Shown here one piece after another: positions 22,688 through 30,550 of a stretch of DNA of 34,433 bases. How positions within the stretch are numbered: position 1 is the first letter of the stretch; every line of letters begins with the position of its first letter. The position numbers were made by a program, and so were the translations under genes. The notes below the pieces were generated by a model. That model saw nothing but the letters and a program-made list of their open reading frames with translations, made no database searches and was not told where the DNA came from. Origin of the DNA: Synergistales bacterium (lineage in GTDB: Bacteria > Synergistota > Synergistia > Synergistales > Aminobacteriaceae); contig BNVH01000037.1 of assembly GCA_025997955.1 (NCBI GenBank), positions 1 to 34,433 on the forward strand. The letters run 5' to 3'.

Positions 22688-23493
22688 TATTGGGAATCTC
22701 CTCCTGATTTTATGTTTTTTCGTATTTCTCTGACTTTTTTGATGAAGACGGCTGTTTTTTCTGAATCCGGGTGCGGGTACGTATCCACTATAATGGCGTC
22801 GCTCAGAGCGAGCACGGAGGCTACGTTGTATAAACTGTCTCCCATAGCTACTACGAGCGGAACATCTAAAGATCCCGCGCGCGCCGCTTTGATGTCGTCT
22901 TCCAATACGGTCTCCCCGGCGGTCGTCCCTGAGAGGCAAAGCGCGTCGGCGAGCGCGAACCTGACAGCGCCGTTCGCTATATCCTCAAGGCATCGCCCGC
23001 CCGATAGCTCGGTGTTCCCCGATATATTGGCGAACACCTTTGTCTTTTTGGTGAAAAAGTTTTTGCGGAAACGCTGGAGCGCGTCGGCATACGGGCCAGC
23101 CGACCCCCAATCCAATATCATGTCCCAATACAGGAATATCCGGACGTAGTTGGCCTCGGTGGCCGCGCCTATAGCGACGGCCGCCTCAGGGTCGGCCGTG
23201 ACCGACAGCCCAAACGGTAGCCTGAAACGGGATGAAATCTCTGAGATGAGAGAGGACATGACGGCGACTGTGGCCTTGTCCGCGTCCGATATGTAGGGAC
23301 GGTCGCTTCCGTTGCTGAAAGCCAAGCCGTCAAACCCGGCGTCAACGAGAATTTGAGCGTCTCGCGCGGCGGCGTCCCTGATTTTCTTTATGCCTCCGTC
23401 GTCATCATAGAACGGGCTTCCCGGAAACGGCAGGAAGTTAATTGTGCCAAGAACCGGCTTTTCTACGCCGAACATTTCCTTCATAAGCCCCAT
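22687..23493 (-). CDS. BtpA/SgcQ-family TIM-barrel protein
   Basis: The 268-residue product matches the BtpA family: PVLGTINFLPFPGSPFY at the start (usual GmiHl.PLPGSP), ILVDAGFDGLAFSNGSDRPY, ADPEAAVAIGAATEANYVRI, FANISGNTELSGG and DAIIVDTYPHPDSEKT. The family is a TIM barrel whose chemistry is unsettled; SgcQ sits in a sugar operon and BtpA affects photosystem I. Fusion by overlap to malic enzyme suggests a link to C3/C4 metabolism (inference). ATG 23493 is used; GTG 23499 and ATG 23502 are close alternatives behind the same AAAGGAG. A sigma70-type promoter lies at 23536-23564. Confidence 0.82.
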   Translation of the reverse strand: MGLMKEMFGVEKPVLGTINFLPFPGSPFYDDDGGIKKIRDAAARDAQILVDAGFDGLAFSNGSDRPYISDADKATVAVMSSLISEISSRFRLPFGLSVTADPEAAVAIGAATEANYVRIFLYWDMILDWGSAGPYADALQRFRKNFFTKKTKVFANISGNTELSGGRCLEDIANGAVRFALADALCLSGTTAGETVLEDDIKAARAGSLDVPLVVAMGDSLYNVASVLALSDAIIVDTYPHPDSEKTAVFIKKVREIRKNIKSGGDSQ

Positions 23494-23535
23494 TATCACC
23501 ATAACTCCTTTCGGACGCTATCACTCTCAACCTTA

Positions 23536-23564
23536 AGTATAATGTCAGCTGAATAAATACTCAA
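23536..23564 (-). promoter_or_regulatory. Sigma70-type promoter of btpA-like/malic enzyme operon
   Basis: On the minus strand TTGAGT (23564-23559), a 17-base spacer and TATACT (23541-23536). It lies 43 bases upstream of the ATG at 23493. Confidence 0.6.
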
Positions 23565-23632
23565 GCCCGAAAATAGGGAATTTATCCAAAAGGAGCGTAT
23601 TGTAAAGGAGCGGTAAATCCGATTCTACAAAG

Positions 23633-23680
23633 AATCCACCACTACACGCGGGTAACAAAGTCCGCGTGTAGTGGTGGATT
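23633..23680. terminator. Strong 19-bp hairpin terminator after the perR/queD-like operon
   Basis: The arms 23633-23651 and 23662-23680 are exact reverse complements with a ten-base loop (GTAACAAAGT). TTTT follows on the plus strand and TTCTTT on the minus strand. It lies just after the stop at 23702 of the leftward operon and before the next leftward promoter. Confidence 0.7.
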
Positions 23681-23701
23681 TTCTGAAAAACGCACCCTGA
23701 T

Positions 23702-24271
23702 CTATTTCTTATATCCGCATTTCGGGCACACGCCACCTTCCTTCAGCAGGATGCCGCATAACGGACAACGATCCTTTTCGTGCTGGCCCTCTTGCCCATA
23801 TTCTTGCGTAGCGCCATTTACGCCGCTCGTAAAGGTAATCTTAACGATATTCAACTTGTCCTTCAGCAAATCGTAAACAATTTTAATCATACCCTCAACG
23901 GTCATAGTCTCTTTCGTGACGACCAAACGGCACTCTGGATACGCTGTCGCAAGCTCTGTCTTGAAGGCGGGGCCTTTTTGTTTGTTGGTCGGGGCTCCAT
24001 CCTTAATACCCTGCGTTTCATAAACGCTGAGAATCGCGGGAAGCAATGGGTCGTCCTCTCTTAAGACTAGCGCGTGGTCAAAGTTTTGCAGAACCTCCCA
24101 AGCGGTTTTTTGAATCTCATTGCAGGGGAATACCATATTCACTCCGGGGCTGACGGTATCCGCAACTTCAAGGGTAAGTATCCCCGTATGCCCGTGCAGA
24201 TACTGGGCTTCGCCTTTGAACCCATAGAACCTATGGGCATACTGCAAGTTTAACGTGGTGAAACTTCTCAT
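23702..24271 (-). CDS. QueD/PTPS-like protein with C-terminal zinc ribbon, catalytic Cys absent
   Basis: The 189-residue product has a 6-pyruvoyl-tetrahydropterin-synthase fold: QYAHRFYGFKG, YLHGHTGILTLEV (HGH zinc ligands with the earlier His), FDHALVLREDDPLL and ECRLVVTKETMTVEGMIKIV with the conserved ThrValGlu. The catalytic cysteine of QueD (CxxxHGH) is replaced by Ala in EAQYLHGH; a Glu sits one residue earlier. The tail carries CPLCGILLKEGGVCPKCGYKK (written 21 to show; two CxxC pairs), a zinc ribbon not found in QueD. AAAGGAG precedes the ATG at 24271; the longer frame upstream has no ribosome site. A PerR-like gene lies 73 bp upstream on the same strand. Pterin chemistry is possible, but canonical 7-carboxy-deazaguanine synthesis is doubtful. 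Confidence 0.8.
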   Translation of the reverse strand: MRSFTTLNLQYAHRFYGFKGEAQYLHGHTGILTLEVADTVSPGVNMVFPCNEIQKTAWEVLQNFDHALVLREDDPLLPAILSVYETQGIKDGAPTNKQKGPAFKTELATAYPECRLVVTKETMTVEGMIKIVYDLLKDKLNIVKITFTSGVNGATQEYGQEGQHEKDRCPLCGILLKEGGVCPKCGYKK

Positions 24272-24344
24272 GGCTTTTTCTCCTTTAATAGTATATTTAC
24301 GGGATTTTTCATACTCCCGTATGCGCACACTTCCGGGTGGGCGA

Positions 24345-24731
24345 TTAGCCCTGCAAATTACATTCAAGGCATATGCCCTTAAAAATAATATCGTGGCCTG
24401 TAAATTCAAATCCGTGAGTATCCTTAATGCGCACTTCTAAATCAGGGATAAATTCCATTTCTACATCAAAAATTTGACCGCATTTTATACATATTACGTG
24501 ATAATGCTCATGGCACAGATAGTCATATCGGACGGCTTCGCTTGGAATTTCTATTTTGCGGATTTCGCCAAGCTCCGACAGTACGTTCAGATTCCGATAT
24601 ACCGTTCCCCTGCTGATATTAGGGTACTTCTTTACGATTGTATCGTAAACTTCGTCAGCAGTGACATGTCTTTGCAACTTTTTTACCGTTTCAAGAGTCA
24701 AAGCTCGCTGAATGGTGCTACGCTTATTCAT
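24345..24731 (-). CDS. PerR-like Fur-family metalloregulator
   Basis: The 128-residue protein has the Fur winged helix (HVTADEVYDTI, GTVYRNLNVLSELG) and a metal-binding half. The five PerR ligands line up: H22, D70 (RYDY), H76 and H78 (HEHYH), and D89 (QIFD), the Asp position that supports peroxide-sensing iron in PerR. Cys pairs CIKC and CLEC form the structural zinc site. It probably represses oxidative-stress genes until iron-catalysed oxidation inactivates it. ATG 24731 matches the family N-terminus; an open extension upstream is not Fur-like. A 12-of-15 PerR-box match covers its own promoter (24752-24766), suggesting autoregulation. A QueD-like gene follows in the same direction. Confidence 0.88.
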   Translation of the reverse strand: MNKRSTIQRALTLETVKKLQRHVTADEVYDTIVKKYPNISRGTVYRNLNVLSELGEIRKIEIPSEAVRYDYLCHEHYHVICIKCGQIFDVEMEFIPDLEVRIKDTHGFEFTGHDIIFKGICLECNLQG

Positions 24732-24751
24732 AAGAGCGAATGTCCTTATTT

Positions 24752-24766
24752 GTATAATTATCTTAA
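24752..24766. promoter_or_regulatory. Candidate PerR/Fur box in the perR promoter
   Basis: GTATAATTATCTTAA matches 12 of 15 positions of the Bacillus PerR consensus TTATAATTATTATAA. On the minus strand TTGAGA (24782-24777) and AATTAT (24759-24754), 17 bases apart, give a promoter whose -10 box the site covers. It lies 21 bases before the perR-like ATG. Confidence 0.55.
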
Positions 24767-24857
24767 TAAGACTATATCTCAATAAATACAATTTGTCAAT
24801 AGAAATACAAAATAAACTTTTTTTAAGATTCAAATGCAACTGCTCAGGGCATAGATA

Positions 24858-24948
24858 CGCAATTATAGAACATGGTGAAAATTCAAAAAAATGAGAATTA
24901 AGGGCTTGCAAAATAAGTTGAGTCCATGTAAGCTCTTTCAAAATGAAA
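24858..24948 (+). repeat. Dispersed ~92-bp repeat, copy 2 (upstream of peptide-binding protein)
   Basis: This is the second copy of the sequence at 387-478, in the same orientation and ending about 63 bases before the ATG at 25012. CAGGGC occurs at its left edge (24846-24851), the same hexamer seen at the ISAs1 end near 348. The core TTGCAA-17-TAAGCT is a possible promoter for the importer operon. Confidence 0.75.
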
Positions 24949-25011
24949 AATTTAGTATCATAAATCAATGACGACCAAATTTTAGCAAGATGAAAGGAAG
25001 GTTGTGGGGCT

Positions 25012-26541
25012 ATGAAGTGGAAAAAATTGGAATTACTGGTTTTTGCAACGCTGTTTCTGATCGGGGCTGGGGCGCTTTATCCCGTTCCGGCTCTGTCCGC
25101 TGAGAAGATACTGAGAATTGCGCAGCAGGCCGACTGCAACGGATTCGATCCGCAAAAAATCACGGACGTCTACACGGGCACGTTGCTTCGGCAAGTGTAT
25201 AACGGCTTAGTTCAGCCAGACGAGAACATGGTTTTTCAGCCCGATCTCGCGGAGTCCTGGGAAAATCCGGATGACCTGACCTGGGTTTTCAAGCTGCGCC
25301 AAGGCGTCCTCTTCCACAATGGTGAGGAATTTACGGCCGAGGACGTGAAATACACCTTCGACCGCATTTTCGACCCCAAGACGGCCTCGCCCGGCGTAAC
25401 GCACGTGCGCGAAATTGACAAGGTCGAAGTCGTGGACAAGTATACGGTGAAAATAACGACTAAAACACCCTACGCTCCATTACTCTCCAGTTTAGGGCGT
25501 TACGAATTCGGTATGCTCAACAAAAAAGCGGTCGACGCCGCTGGAGACGATTACAACAAGAACCCTGTGGGGACGGGGCCCTTTATCATGGAAAGCTGGC
25601 GTCCCGGCGACAGCGTGGTTCTCAAAAAATTCGACAAGTACTTCAAGGGCGAGCCCAAAGTCGACAAGCTCGTTTTTCGCGGCATCCCGGAAGACGCGAC
25701 GCGCGTCATTGAATTGGAGTCTGGCGGAGTCGACATTTGTATGGATTTCCCCCCGCAGGATTTCGAGCGCGTCAAGAGTGACGGCAAGTTCGTGATGTAC
25801 GAGAAGCCCGGAATATCCACCAACTACTATGGCTTTAACGTTTCAATCAAACCCTTTAGCGACAAACGCGTTCGGAAGGCGCTCAACCACGCCGTGGATA
25901 TCGACGCGCTGACCGATTCCCTATATTTTGGAATGGCGGTCAAAACCAGAGGGCCGCTGTCCGAGCAAGTCTGGGGTTTTGATACGACACTGCCGGCGGA
26001 CCCCTATCCCTATGACGTCGAAAAAGCCAAGGCGCTGTTGGCGGAGGCCGGGTATCCCAATGGGTTCAAGACGAAGCTCTACGCCAGCACACAGAGCCTT
26101 ACCCGCTCTATAGCGGAATTTTTTCAGGGTTTTTATGCTGAAGTGGGCATCGAATGCGAGGTTGTCACCTTGGAGTGGGGAGCCTATCTCGCCGAGACTC
26201 GCAAGGGCGTGGACGGGATGTTTACGATGGGCTGGAGCGGAACGGGAGATGCGGATGGCGCCTTGACTTACCTGTACGATTCGCAGAACATCGGTTCCTC
26301 GAACAGGGTCTTCTGGAACGACCCCGAATTCGACAAAATGATGTACGATGGGCGCACAACGCTGAACCCTGAAAAACGGCAGGCCATTTACAAAAAAGCT
26401 CAGGCCTATTTCAACGAAGAGCTTCCCATCGTCTTGATGTTCTCAAGAAAATTGCTTTGCGTGACCACTCCTAAGGTCAAGGGCTTCGCCATCTATCCCA
26501 ACCAGGTTTATCAACTGTTTAACGTTTCGTTAGAAGACTAG
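25012..26541 (+). CDS. Peptide ABC transporter substrate-binding protein (DppA/OppA type)
   Basis: The 509-residue protein has a signal peptide (LLVFATLFLIGAGALYPVPA) with cleavage near ALSA-EK. No lipobox cysteine is seen, so it is free in the periplasm. The SBP family 5 core follows: GFDPQKITDVYTGTLLRQVYNGL (shortened), LAESWENPDDLTWVFKLRQGV with the family FxLRxGVxFHNG pattern, VRKALNHAVDIDAL and EKAKALLAEAGYPNG. It captures peptides (dipeptides, oligopeptides or related) for the permease coded next. It is first in a five-gene operon; a hairpin between it and the permease probably keeps its mRNA level higher. The substrate range cannot be read from sequence. Confidence 0.92.
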   Translation: MKWKKLELLVFATLFLIGAGALYPVPALSAEKILRIAQQADCNGFDPQKITDVYTGTLLRQVYNGLVQPDENMVFQPDLAESWENPDDLTWVFKLRQGVLFHNGEEFTAEDVKYTFDRIFDPKTASPGVTHVREIDKVEVVDKYTVKITTKTPYAPLLSSLGRYEFGMLNKKAVDAAGDDYNKNPVGTGPFIMESWRPGDSVVLKKFDKYFKGEPKVDKLVFRGIPEDATRVIELESGGVDICMDFPPQDFERVKSDGKFVMYEKPGISTNYYGFNVSIKPFSDKRVRKALNHAVDIDALTDSLYFGMAVKTRGPLSEQVWGFDTTLPADPYPYDVEKAKALLAEAGYPNGFKTKLYASTQSLTRSIAEFFQGFYAEVGIECEVVTLEWGAYLAETRKGVDGMFTMGWSGTGDADGALTYLYDSQNIGSSNRVFWNDPEFDKMMYDGRTTLNPEKRQAIYKKAQAYFNEELPIVLMFSRKLLCVTTPKVKGFAIYPNQVYQLFNVSLED

Positions 26542-26561
26542 GGAAACGCTGAATAAACCTT

Positions 26562-26589
26562 TGGGGGACGGACGCGTCCCCCAGCTTTT
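26562..26589 (+). terminator. Intra-operon hairpin after the binding-protein gene
   Basis: TGGGGGACG (26562-26570) pairs with CGTCCCCCA (26575-26583) across a four-base loop, and TTTT follows. Such partial terminators or 3' stabilisers after binding-protein genes set unequal expression within ABC operons. Confidence 0.7.
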
Positions 26590-26612
26590 AAGGGAGAGAG
26601 GGGGGCTGTTGT

Positions 26613-27545
26613 ATGCTGCGTTATATTTTTAGAAGGATTCTTTTTCTGATCCCGGTTCTGCTCGGTGTCTCAATCCTAATTTTCGCTATTATCCACTTAG
26701 CGCCCGGCGACCCGGCGGAAGCTCTGCTGGGTCCCAGCGCGACGACACGAGATCTCGAGGAACTGCGCGAGCAGTTGGGTCTGAACAAATCATTGGTCAC
26801 GCAATATTTTACCTTCCTGACCAACACGCTGAAGGGAGACTTCGGTCGCTCCATCCGAACAAACAACCCCGTGCTGGAGGAGTTGCTCGACCGCTTCGAG
26901 CCCTCATTGATTTTGGCGGTGCTCAGTATGACTCTGGCCATTGCGGTGGGCATTCCGCTGGGCCTTCTGGCGGCGCTCCGCCAAAACACTTGGATAGATA
27001 CTTCCTGTAATTTTGTGGCGCTTTTGGGGTTTTCTCTTCCGGGCTTTTGGCTCGGCCTGATGCTCATGCTTTTCTTTTCGATAATGGTTCCCATCCTCCC
27101 ATCCTCCGGCTACGGTACCTGGCAGCAACTGATAATGCCGACTCTCGTCCTCTCCACGAACACGACGGCGGTCATCGCTCGCATGACGCGCTCAAGCATG
27201 CTGGAGGTCATCCGGCAGGATTACATCCGAACGGCCAAGGCCAAGGGGCTGAGCGGACGTTTGATCTTAGCCCGGCACATTTTGAGCAACGTGCTCATTC
27301 CAGTCGTGACTGTCGCCGGGCTCCACTTCGGCCATATGTTGGGGGGCGTGGTCATTACCGAGACGGTTTTTTCCATTCCCGGGGTCGGACGTCTCATTAT
27401 CGACGCCATACGCTTTCAGGATTATCCCGTCGTTCAGGGCGGCATCCTTTTCTTCGCGTTTTGTCTGAGCCTTGTCAATCTTGGAGTGGATTTGATATAC
27501 GCCCTGCTTGATCCAAGAATCAAGGCGCAGTACAGAGCGGGATGA
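26613..27545 (+). CDS. Peptide ABC transporter permease (DppB type)
   Basis: The 310-residue membrane protein has a first helix at about 9-30, HLAPGDPAEALLGPSAT, NTLKGDFGRSIRTNNPV, and five further helices. The EAA loop for ATPase contact is DYIRTAKAKGLSGRLILARH (about 205-225), and GGVVITETVFSIPGVGRL is the conserved DppB block. It pairs with the DppC-type permease to form the channel. ATG at 26613 follows AGGGAGAGAGG. The order binding protein, B, C, D, F is standard. Confidence 0.93.
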   Translation: MLRYIFRRILFLIPVLLGVSILIFAIIHLAPGDPAEALLGPSATTRDLEELREQLGLNKSLVTQYFTFLTNTLKGDFGRSIRTNNPVLEELLDRFEPSLILAVLSMTLAIAVGIPLGLLAALRQNTWIDTSCNFVALLGFSLPGFWLGLMLMLFFSIMVPILPSSGYGTWQQLIMPTLVLSTNTTAVIARMTRSSMLEVIRQDYIRTAKAKGLSGRLILARHILSNVLIPVVTVAGLHFGHMLGGVVITETVFSIPGVGRLIIDAIRFQDYPVVQGGILFFAFCLSLVNLGVDLIYALLDPRIKAQYRAG

Positions 27546-27575
27546 GAAAAACACGGGCAAGGGGGAATTTTTCAA

Positions 27576-28454
27576 ATGCCAGGTACGGCGACAACATTAA
27601 AGAGAGACAAAAGACAAAGCAAAATCGGCGAGATCTGGAGACGGCTCAAAATTAACAAAGGGGCTGTCGCGGGCTTAGCGGTCATTCTTTTTTTGAGCGC
27701 GATGGCCATCTTCGCTCCCTATCTGGCGCCTTACGAGCCTAATAAGATGAACTCCGGGCCGCGGCTAGCTTCCCCGTCGATGAAACATCCGCTGGGCACC
27801 GATAGCTTCGGGCGCGACCAACTCAGCCGCGTCATATATGGAGCCCGCATATCGCTTTACGTGGGCTTCATCGCGGTGGGAATAGGCGCCGTTATCGGGG
27901 GCTTCATTGGGGCCGTCGTGGGGTATTACGGGGGAAGGGTCGATAATATCCTAATGCGTATTATGGACGTGCTGTTGGCCGTTCCACAGATTATTCTGGC
28001 CATCGCTATAGTGGGCGCGCTCGGCGCAAACCTCGTAAACCTGATGATAGCTGTGGGCGTCAGCCAGATTCCGCGTTACGCCCGCATTGTCCGGGCCTCC
28101 GCTCTCTCCGTGAGAGGGCAGGAGTTCGTTGAGGCGGCCAGAGCTATTGGCGCTAGCGATCTGCGTATTATCTTAGAAAATATCCTGCCCAACTGCATGG
28201 CGCCCATCATCGTACAGAGCACGCTTGGCGTCGCCTCCGCCATTCTCTCGGCAGCGGCGTTGAGCTTTCTGGGACTCGGCATCCAGCCCCCGACTCCTGA
28301 GTGGGGCTCCATGTTGAGCTTGGGTCGTCAGTACATGCGCAACGCTCCGCATCTGACCTTCTATCCGGGGCTTGTTATCGCCATTGTCGTTCTGGCTCTC
28401 AATATTTTCGGGGACGGGCTGCGCGACGCCCTTGATCCCAAGCTGCGCCAATAG
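27576..28454 (+). CDS. Peptide ABC transporter permease (DppC type)
   Basis: The 292-residue membrane protein shows the DppC layout: a cytoplasmic N-terminus, a helix at about 31-53, HPLGTDSFGRDQLSRVIYGAR (shortened: the conserved GTDxxGRDxxSR), GAVVGYYGGRVDNILMRIMD, the EAA loop EFVEAARAIGASDLRIILEN and SFLGLGIQPPTPEWGSMLS near the end. It completes the transmembrane channel with the DppB-type protein. AAGGGGGAA precedes the ATG at 27576 by a few bases. The 3' end is 19 bp before the first ATPase gene. Confidence 0.93.
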   Translation: MPGTATTLKRDKRQSKIGEIWRRLKINKGAVAGLAVILFLSAMAIFAPYLAPYEPNKMNSGPRLASPSMKHPLGTDSFGRDQLSRVIYGARISLYVGFIAVGIGAVIGGFIGAVVGYYGGRVDNILMRIMDVLLAVPQIILAIAIVGALGANLVNLMIAVGVSQIPRYARIVRASALSVRGQEFVEAARAIGASDLRIILENILPNCMAPIIVQSTLGVASAILSAAALSFLGLGIQPPTPEWGSMLSLGRQYMRNAPHLTFYPGLVIAIVVLALNIFGDGLRDALDPKLRQ

Positions 28455-28473
28455 AAAGGAGTGGGATTCGCAA

Positions 28474-29448
28474 ATGGCCGCGTTATTGTCGGTGAACGAC
28501 CTGTGCGTGAAATACAAGACCTTCGAAGGCATCGTCCACGCAGTGAACGGCATCAGCTTCGACATCCCGGAACGCGGGACGCTGGGGTTAGTCGGCGAGA
28601 GCGGAGCGGGCAAGACCACAACCGCGCTGTCGCTGATGCGCCTGATTCCCGCGCCGCCGGGAATTGTTGAGCGTGGGAAAATTTCCTTCGGGGGGCGCGA
28701 TATTCATGCCCTCTCCGAGGCCGAGATGAAAAAAATCCGGGGTAACCAGATATCCATGATCTTTCAGGACCCCATGACGTCTTTGAATCCCGTGTTGACC
28801 GTGGGACTCCAGATTTCCGAGGCCATCGTCGCGCATCAGAACACGAGCGAGCGCGAGGCCTTGAAAAGAACTCAGGAAATGCTGGAAAAAGTGCAAATTC
28901 CCTCCGCGCGTCACAAAGAATACCCCCATGAATTCAGCGGAGGTATGCGTCAACGCGTGGGCATCGCTATGGCGCTGGCCTGCAATCCACGTCTGATAAT
29001 AGCGGACGAACCGACCACGGCGTTAGACGTGACCATTCAAGCCCAGGTCATTGAGTTAATGCGTAACCTTCGGCAGGAGTTTTCCACCGCCATGATGTTG
29101 ATAACACATGATTTGGGTGTGGTGGGGGAGGTCTGCGACCGGGTAGCGGTGATGTACGCCGGCGAAATTGTCGAGGAAGGCAGCTTGGAACAAATTTTCG
29201 AGGACGCCCGCCATCCTTACACGACAGGGCTCTTCAAATGCATTCCGGACATCGAAGAAGACAGCTCCCAGATACAGCCCATCATGGGGCTCATGCCTGA
29301 CCCCTTCGACCTTCCGTCGGGGTGCTGTTTCCATCCGCGCTGTCCTTCCTGCATGGAAGTTTGCCGCGTGGAAAGACCCGCGTTTTTACGAGAAAACGGG
29401 CGAACCGTCCAGTGTCACCTTTACGCGAAAGGAGGCGTGACCCAATGA
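28474..29448 (+). CDS. Peptide ABC transporter ATPase (DppD type)
   Basis: The 324-residue ATPase has Walker A GESGAGKTT, Q-loop MIFQDPMTSLNPV, the signature FSGGMRQRVGIAMAL, Walker B LIIADEPTTALDVT and H-loop ITHDLGVV. The C-terminal oligopeptide-transporter extension ends CCFHPRCPSCMEVCRVERP, with cysteines that form an iron-sulfur or zinc site in this family. AAAGGAG lies before the ATG at 28474; a longer frame from 28372 overlaps the permease and is not Dpp-like. Its stop overlaps the next ATPase start (ATGA). It powers import as a heterodimer with the DppF-type partner. Confidence 0.93.
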   Translation: MAALLSVNDLCVKYKTFEGIVHAVNGISFDIPERGTLGLVGESGAGKTTTALSLMRLIPAPPGIVERGKISFGGRDIHALSEAEMKKIRGNQISMIFQDPMTSLNPVLTVGLQISEAIVAHQNTSEREALKRTQEMLEKVQIPSARHKEYPHEFSGGMRQRVGIAMALACNPRLIIADEPTTALDVTIQAQVIELMRNLRQEFSTAMMLITHDLGVVGEVCDRVAVMYAGEIVEEGSLEQIFEDARHPYTTGLFKCIPDIEEDSSQIQPIMGLMPDPFDLPSGCCFHPRCPSCMEVCRVERPAFLRENGRTVQCHLYAKGGVTQ

Positions 29449-30446
29449 GTTCCAAGACGCGTGACTTGTCCGACGGAACCGGCGGCGCCGCTTCAAAACG
29501 GCCGCTCTTGGAGGTTCGCGACCTCGTGAAACACTTCAAGGTCGGGGCCGGCATCGTGCACGCCGTAGATGGGGTGTCTTTTTCCATCATGAAGGGTGAG
29601 ACTCTGGGGTTAGTTGGAGAGTCCGGGTGCGGAAAGTCGACGACGGGGCGCGCCCTGATTCGCCTAATAGACGCCACGTCGGGTTCCGTGACGTATCAGG
29701 ACAGAGACATCCTCGCCCTGAGCAAGCCGGAAATGACATCTATGCGTAAGGAGATGCAGATTATCTTTCAAGACCCGTTTTCCTCAATAGACCCGCGAAA
29801 AACCGTCGGCGACACAATAGGCAAGCCTCTCTACATCCACCGTGTCGGCACAAAGCGGGAGCGTGAGGATCGAGTCGATCATCTGATGGAATTGGTAGGC
29901 CTGAGCGCCAGGCTCTACAACAAGTACCCTCACGAACTGGACGGGGGGCGGCGTCAACGAGTGGGCATCGCCCGCGCTCTGGCTCTTTCCCCAAGCTTCA
30001 TCGTCTGCGATGAGCCGGTGTCGGCTCTGGACGTGTCGATTCAGGCCCAGATTTTGAACTTGCTTGAAGAATTGCAGAACACGATGAAGCTGACATACCT
30101 GTTTGTCTCTCACGACCTATCGGTTATCAAGCACCTGAGCAATCGCGTCGCGGTTATGTACTTAGGAAAGATCGTTGAGCTTTCTCCAACGCTCAGTCTG
30201 TTCAAAAACACTCTACATCCCTACGCTCAGGCGCTTTTGTCCGCAGTGCCTGTCGCAAAACTGCGCCGGACGAGAGAGCGGATTATCCTGACTGGCGGCG
30301 TGCCGAGTCCGATTCATCCTCCCTCCGGCTGCCGCTTTCACACGCGCTGCCACCACAAAACACCGGTTTGCTCTGAGCGGGAACCGCAATTGCTTGACGC
30401 GGGCGAGGGGCATTTCGTGGCCTGCCATCTGGTACACAAGGTTTAA
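29445..30446 (+). CDS. Peptide ABC transporter ATPase (DppF type) with altered signature motif
   Basis: The 333-residue ATPase has Walker A GESGCGKST, Q-loop IIFQDPFSSIDPRKT, Walker B FIVCDEPVSALDVS and H-loop VSHDLSVI, and the C-terminal CRFHTRCHHKTPVC cluster. The signature motif reads LDGGRRQRVGIA instead of LSGGQRQR; the Ser that contacts ATP gamma-phosphate is Asp. That would weaken one of the two composite ATP sites; the DppD-type partner keeps a normal SGG. It is coupled to the upstream gene by a four-base overlap, with AAAGGAGG before the ATG. It ends the importer operon. Confidence 0.93.
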   Translation: MSSKTRDLSDGTGGAASKRPLLEVRDLVKHFKVGAGIVHAVDGVSFSIMKGETLGLVGESGCGKSTTGRALIRLIDATSGSVTYQDRDILALSKPEMTSMRKEMQIIFQDPFSSIDPRKTVGDTIGKPLYIHRVGTKREREDRVDHLMELVGLSARLYNKYPHELDGGRRQRVGIARALALSPSFIVCDEPVSALDVSIQAQILNLLEELQNTMKLTYLFVSHDLSVIKHLSNRVAVMYLGKIVELSPTLSLFKNTLHPYAQALLSAVPVAKLRRTRERIILTGGVPSPIHPPSGCRFHTRCHHKTPVCSEREPQLLDAGEGHFVACHLVHKV

Positions 30447-30482
30447 TGGAGAGTAAAAAAGAAACAAGCGCAGGATTGTTTG

Positions 30483-30495
30483 AATATGCTATAGT
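30483..30495 (+). promoter_or_regulatory. Possible extended -10 promoter for the DinB-like gene
   Basis: TGCTATAGT around 30487-30495 gives an extended -10 with TATAGT. No good -35 is seen 17 bases upstream. It is 55 bases before the ATG at 30551. Confidence 0.3.
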
Positions 30496-30550
30496 GTGTT
30501 CAACTGAGATTTTGATTTTGAATTTGATTTTGAAAAGGAGGAAACGGCTG

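Noticed and set aside
23545..23736. Minus-strand frame of 63 codons over the 19-bp hairpin
   Set aside because: It reads through a strong terminator stem and has no ribosome site.
24732..24968. N-terminal extension of the PerR-like protein
   Set aside because: The extra 79 codons include the 92-bp repeat and promoter read in reverse, are not Fur-like and lack a ribosome site.
30511..30540. Repeated GATTTTGA-like text before the DinB-like gene
   Set aside because: Only two to three imperfect AT-rich units; too short to support a regulatory or structural role.
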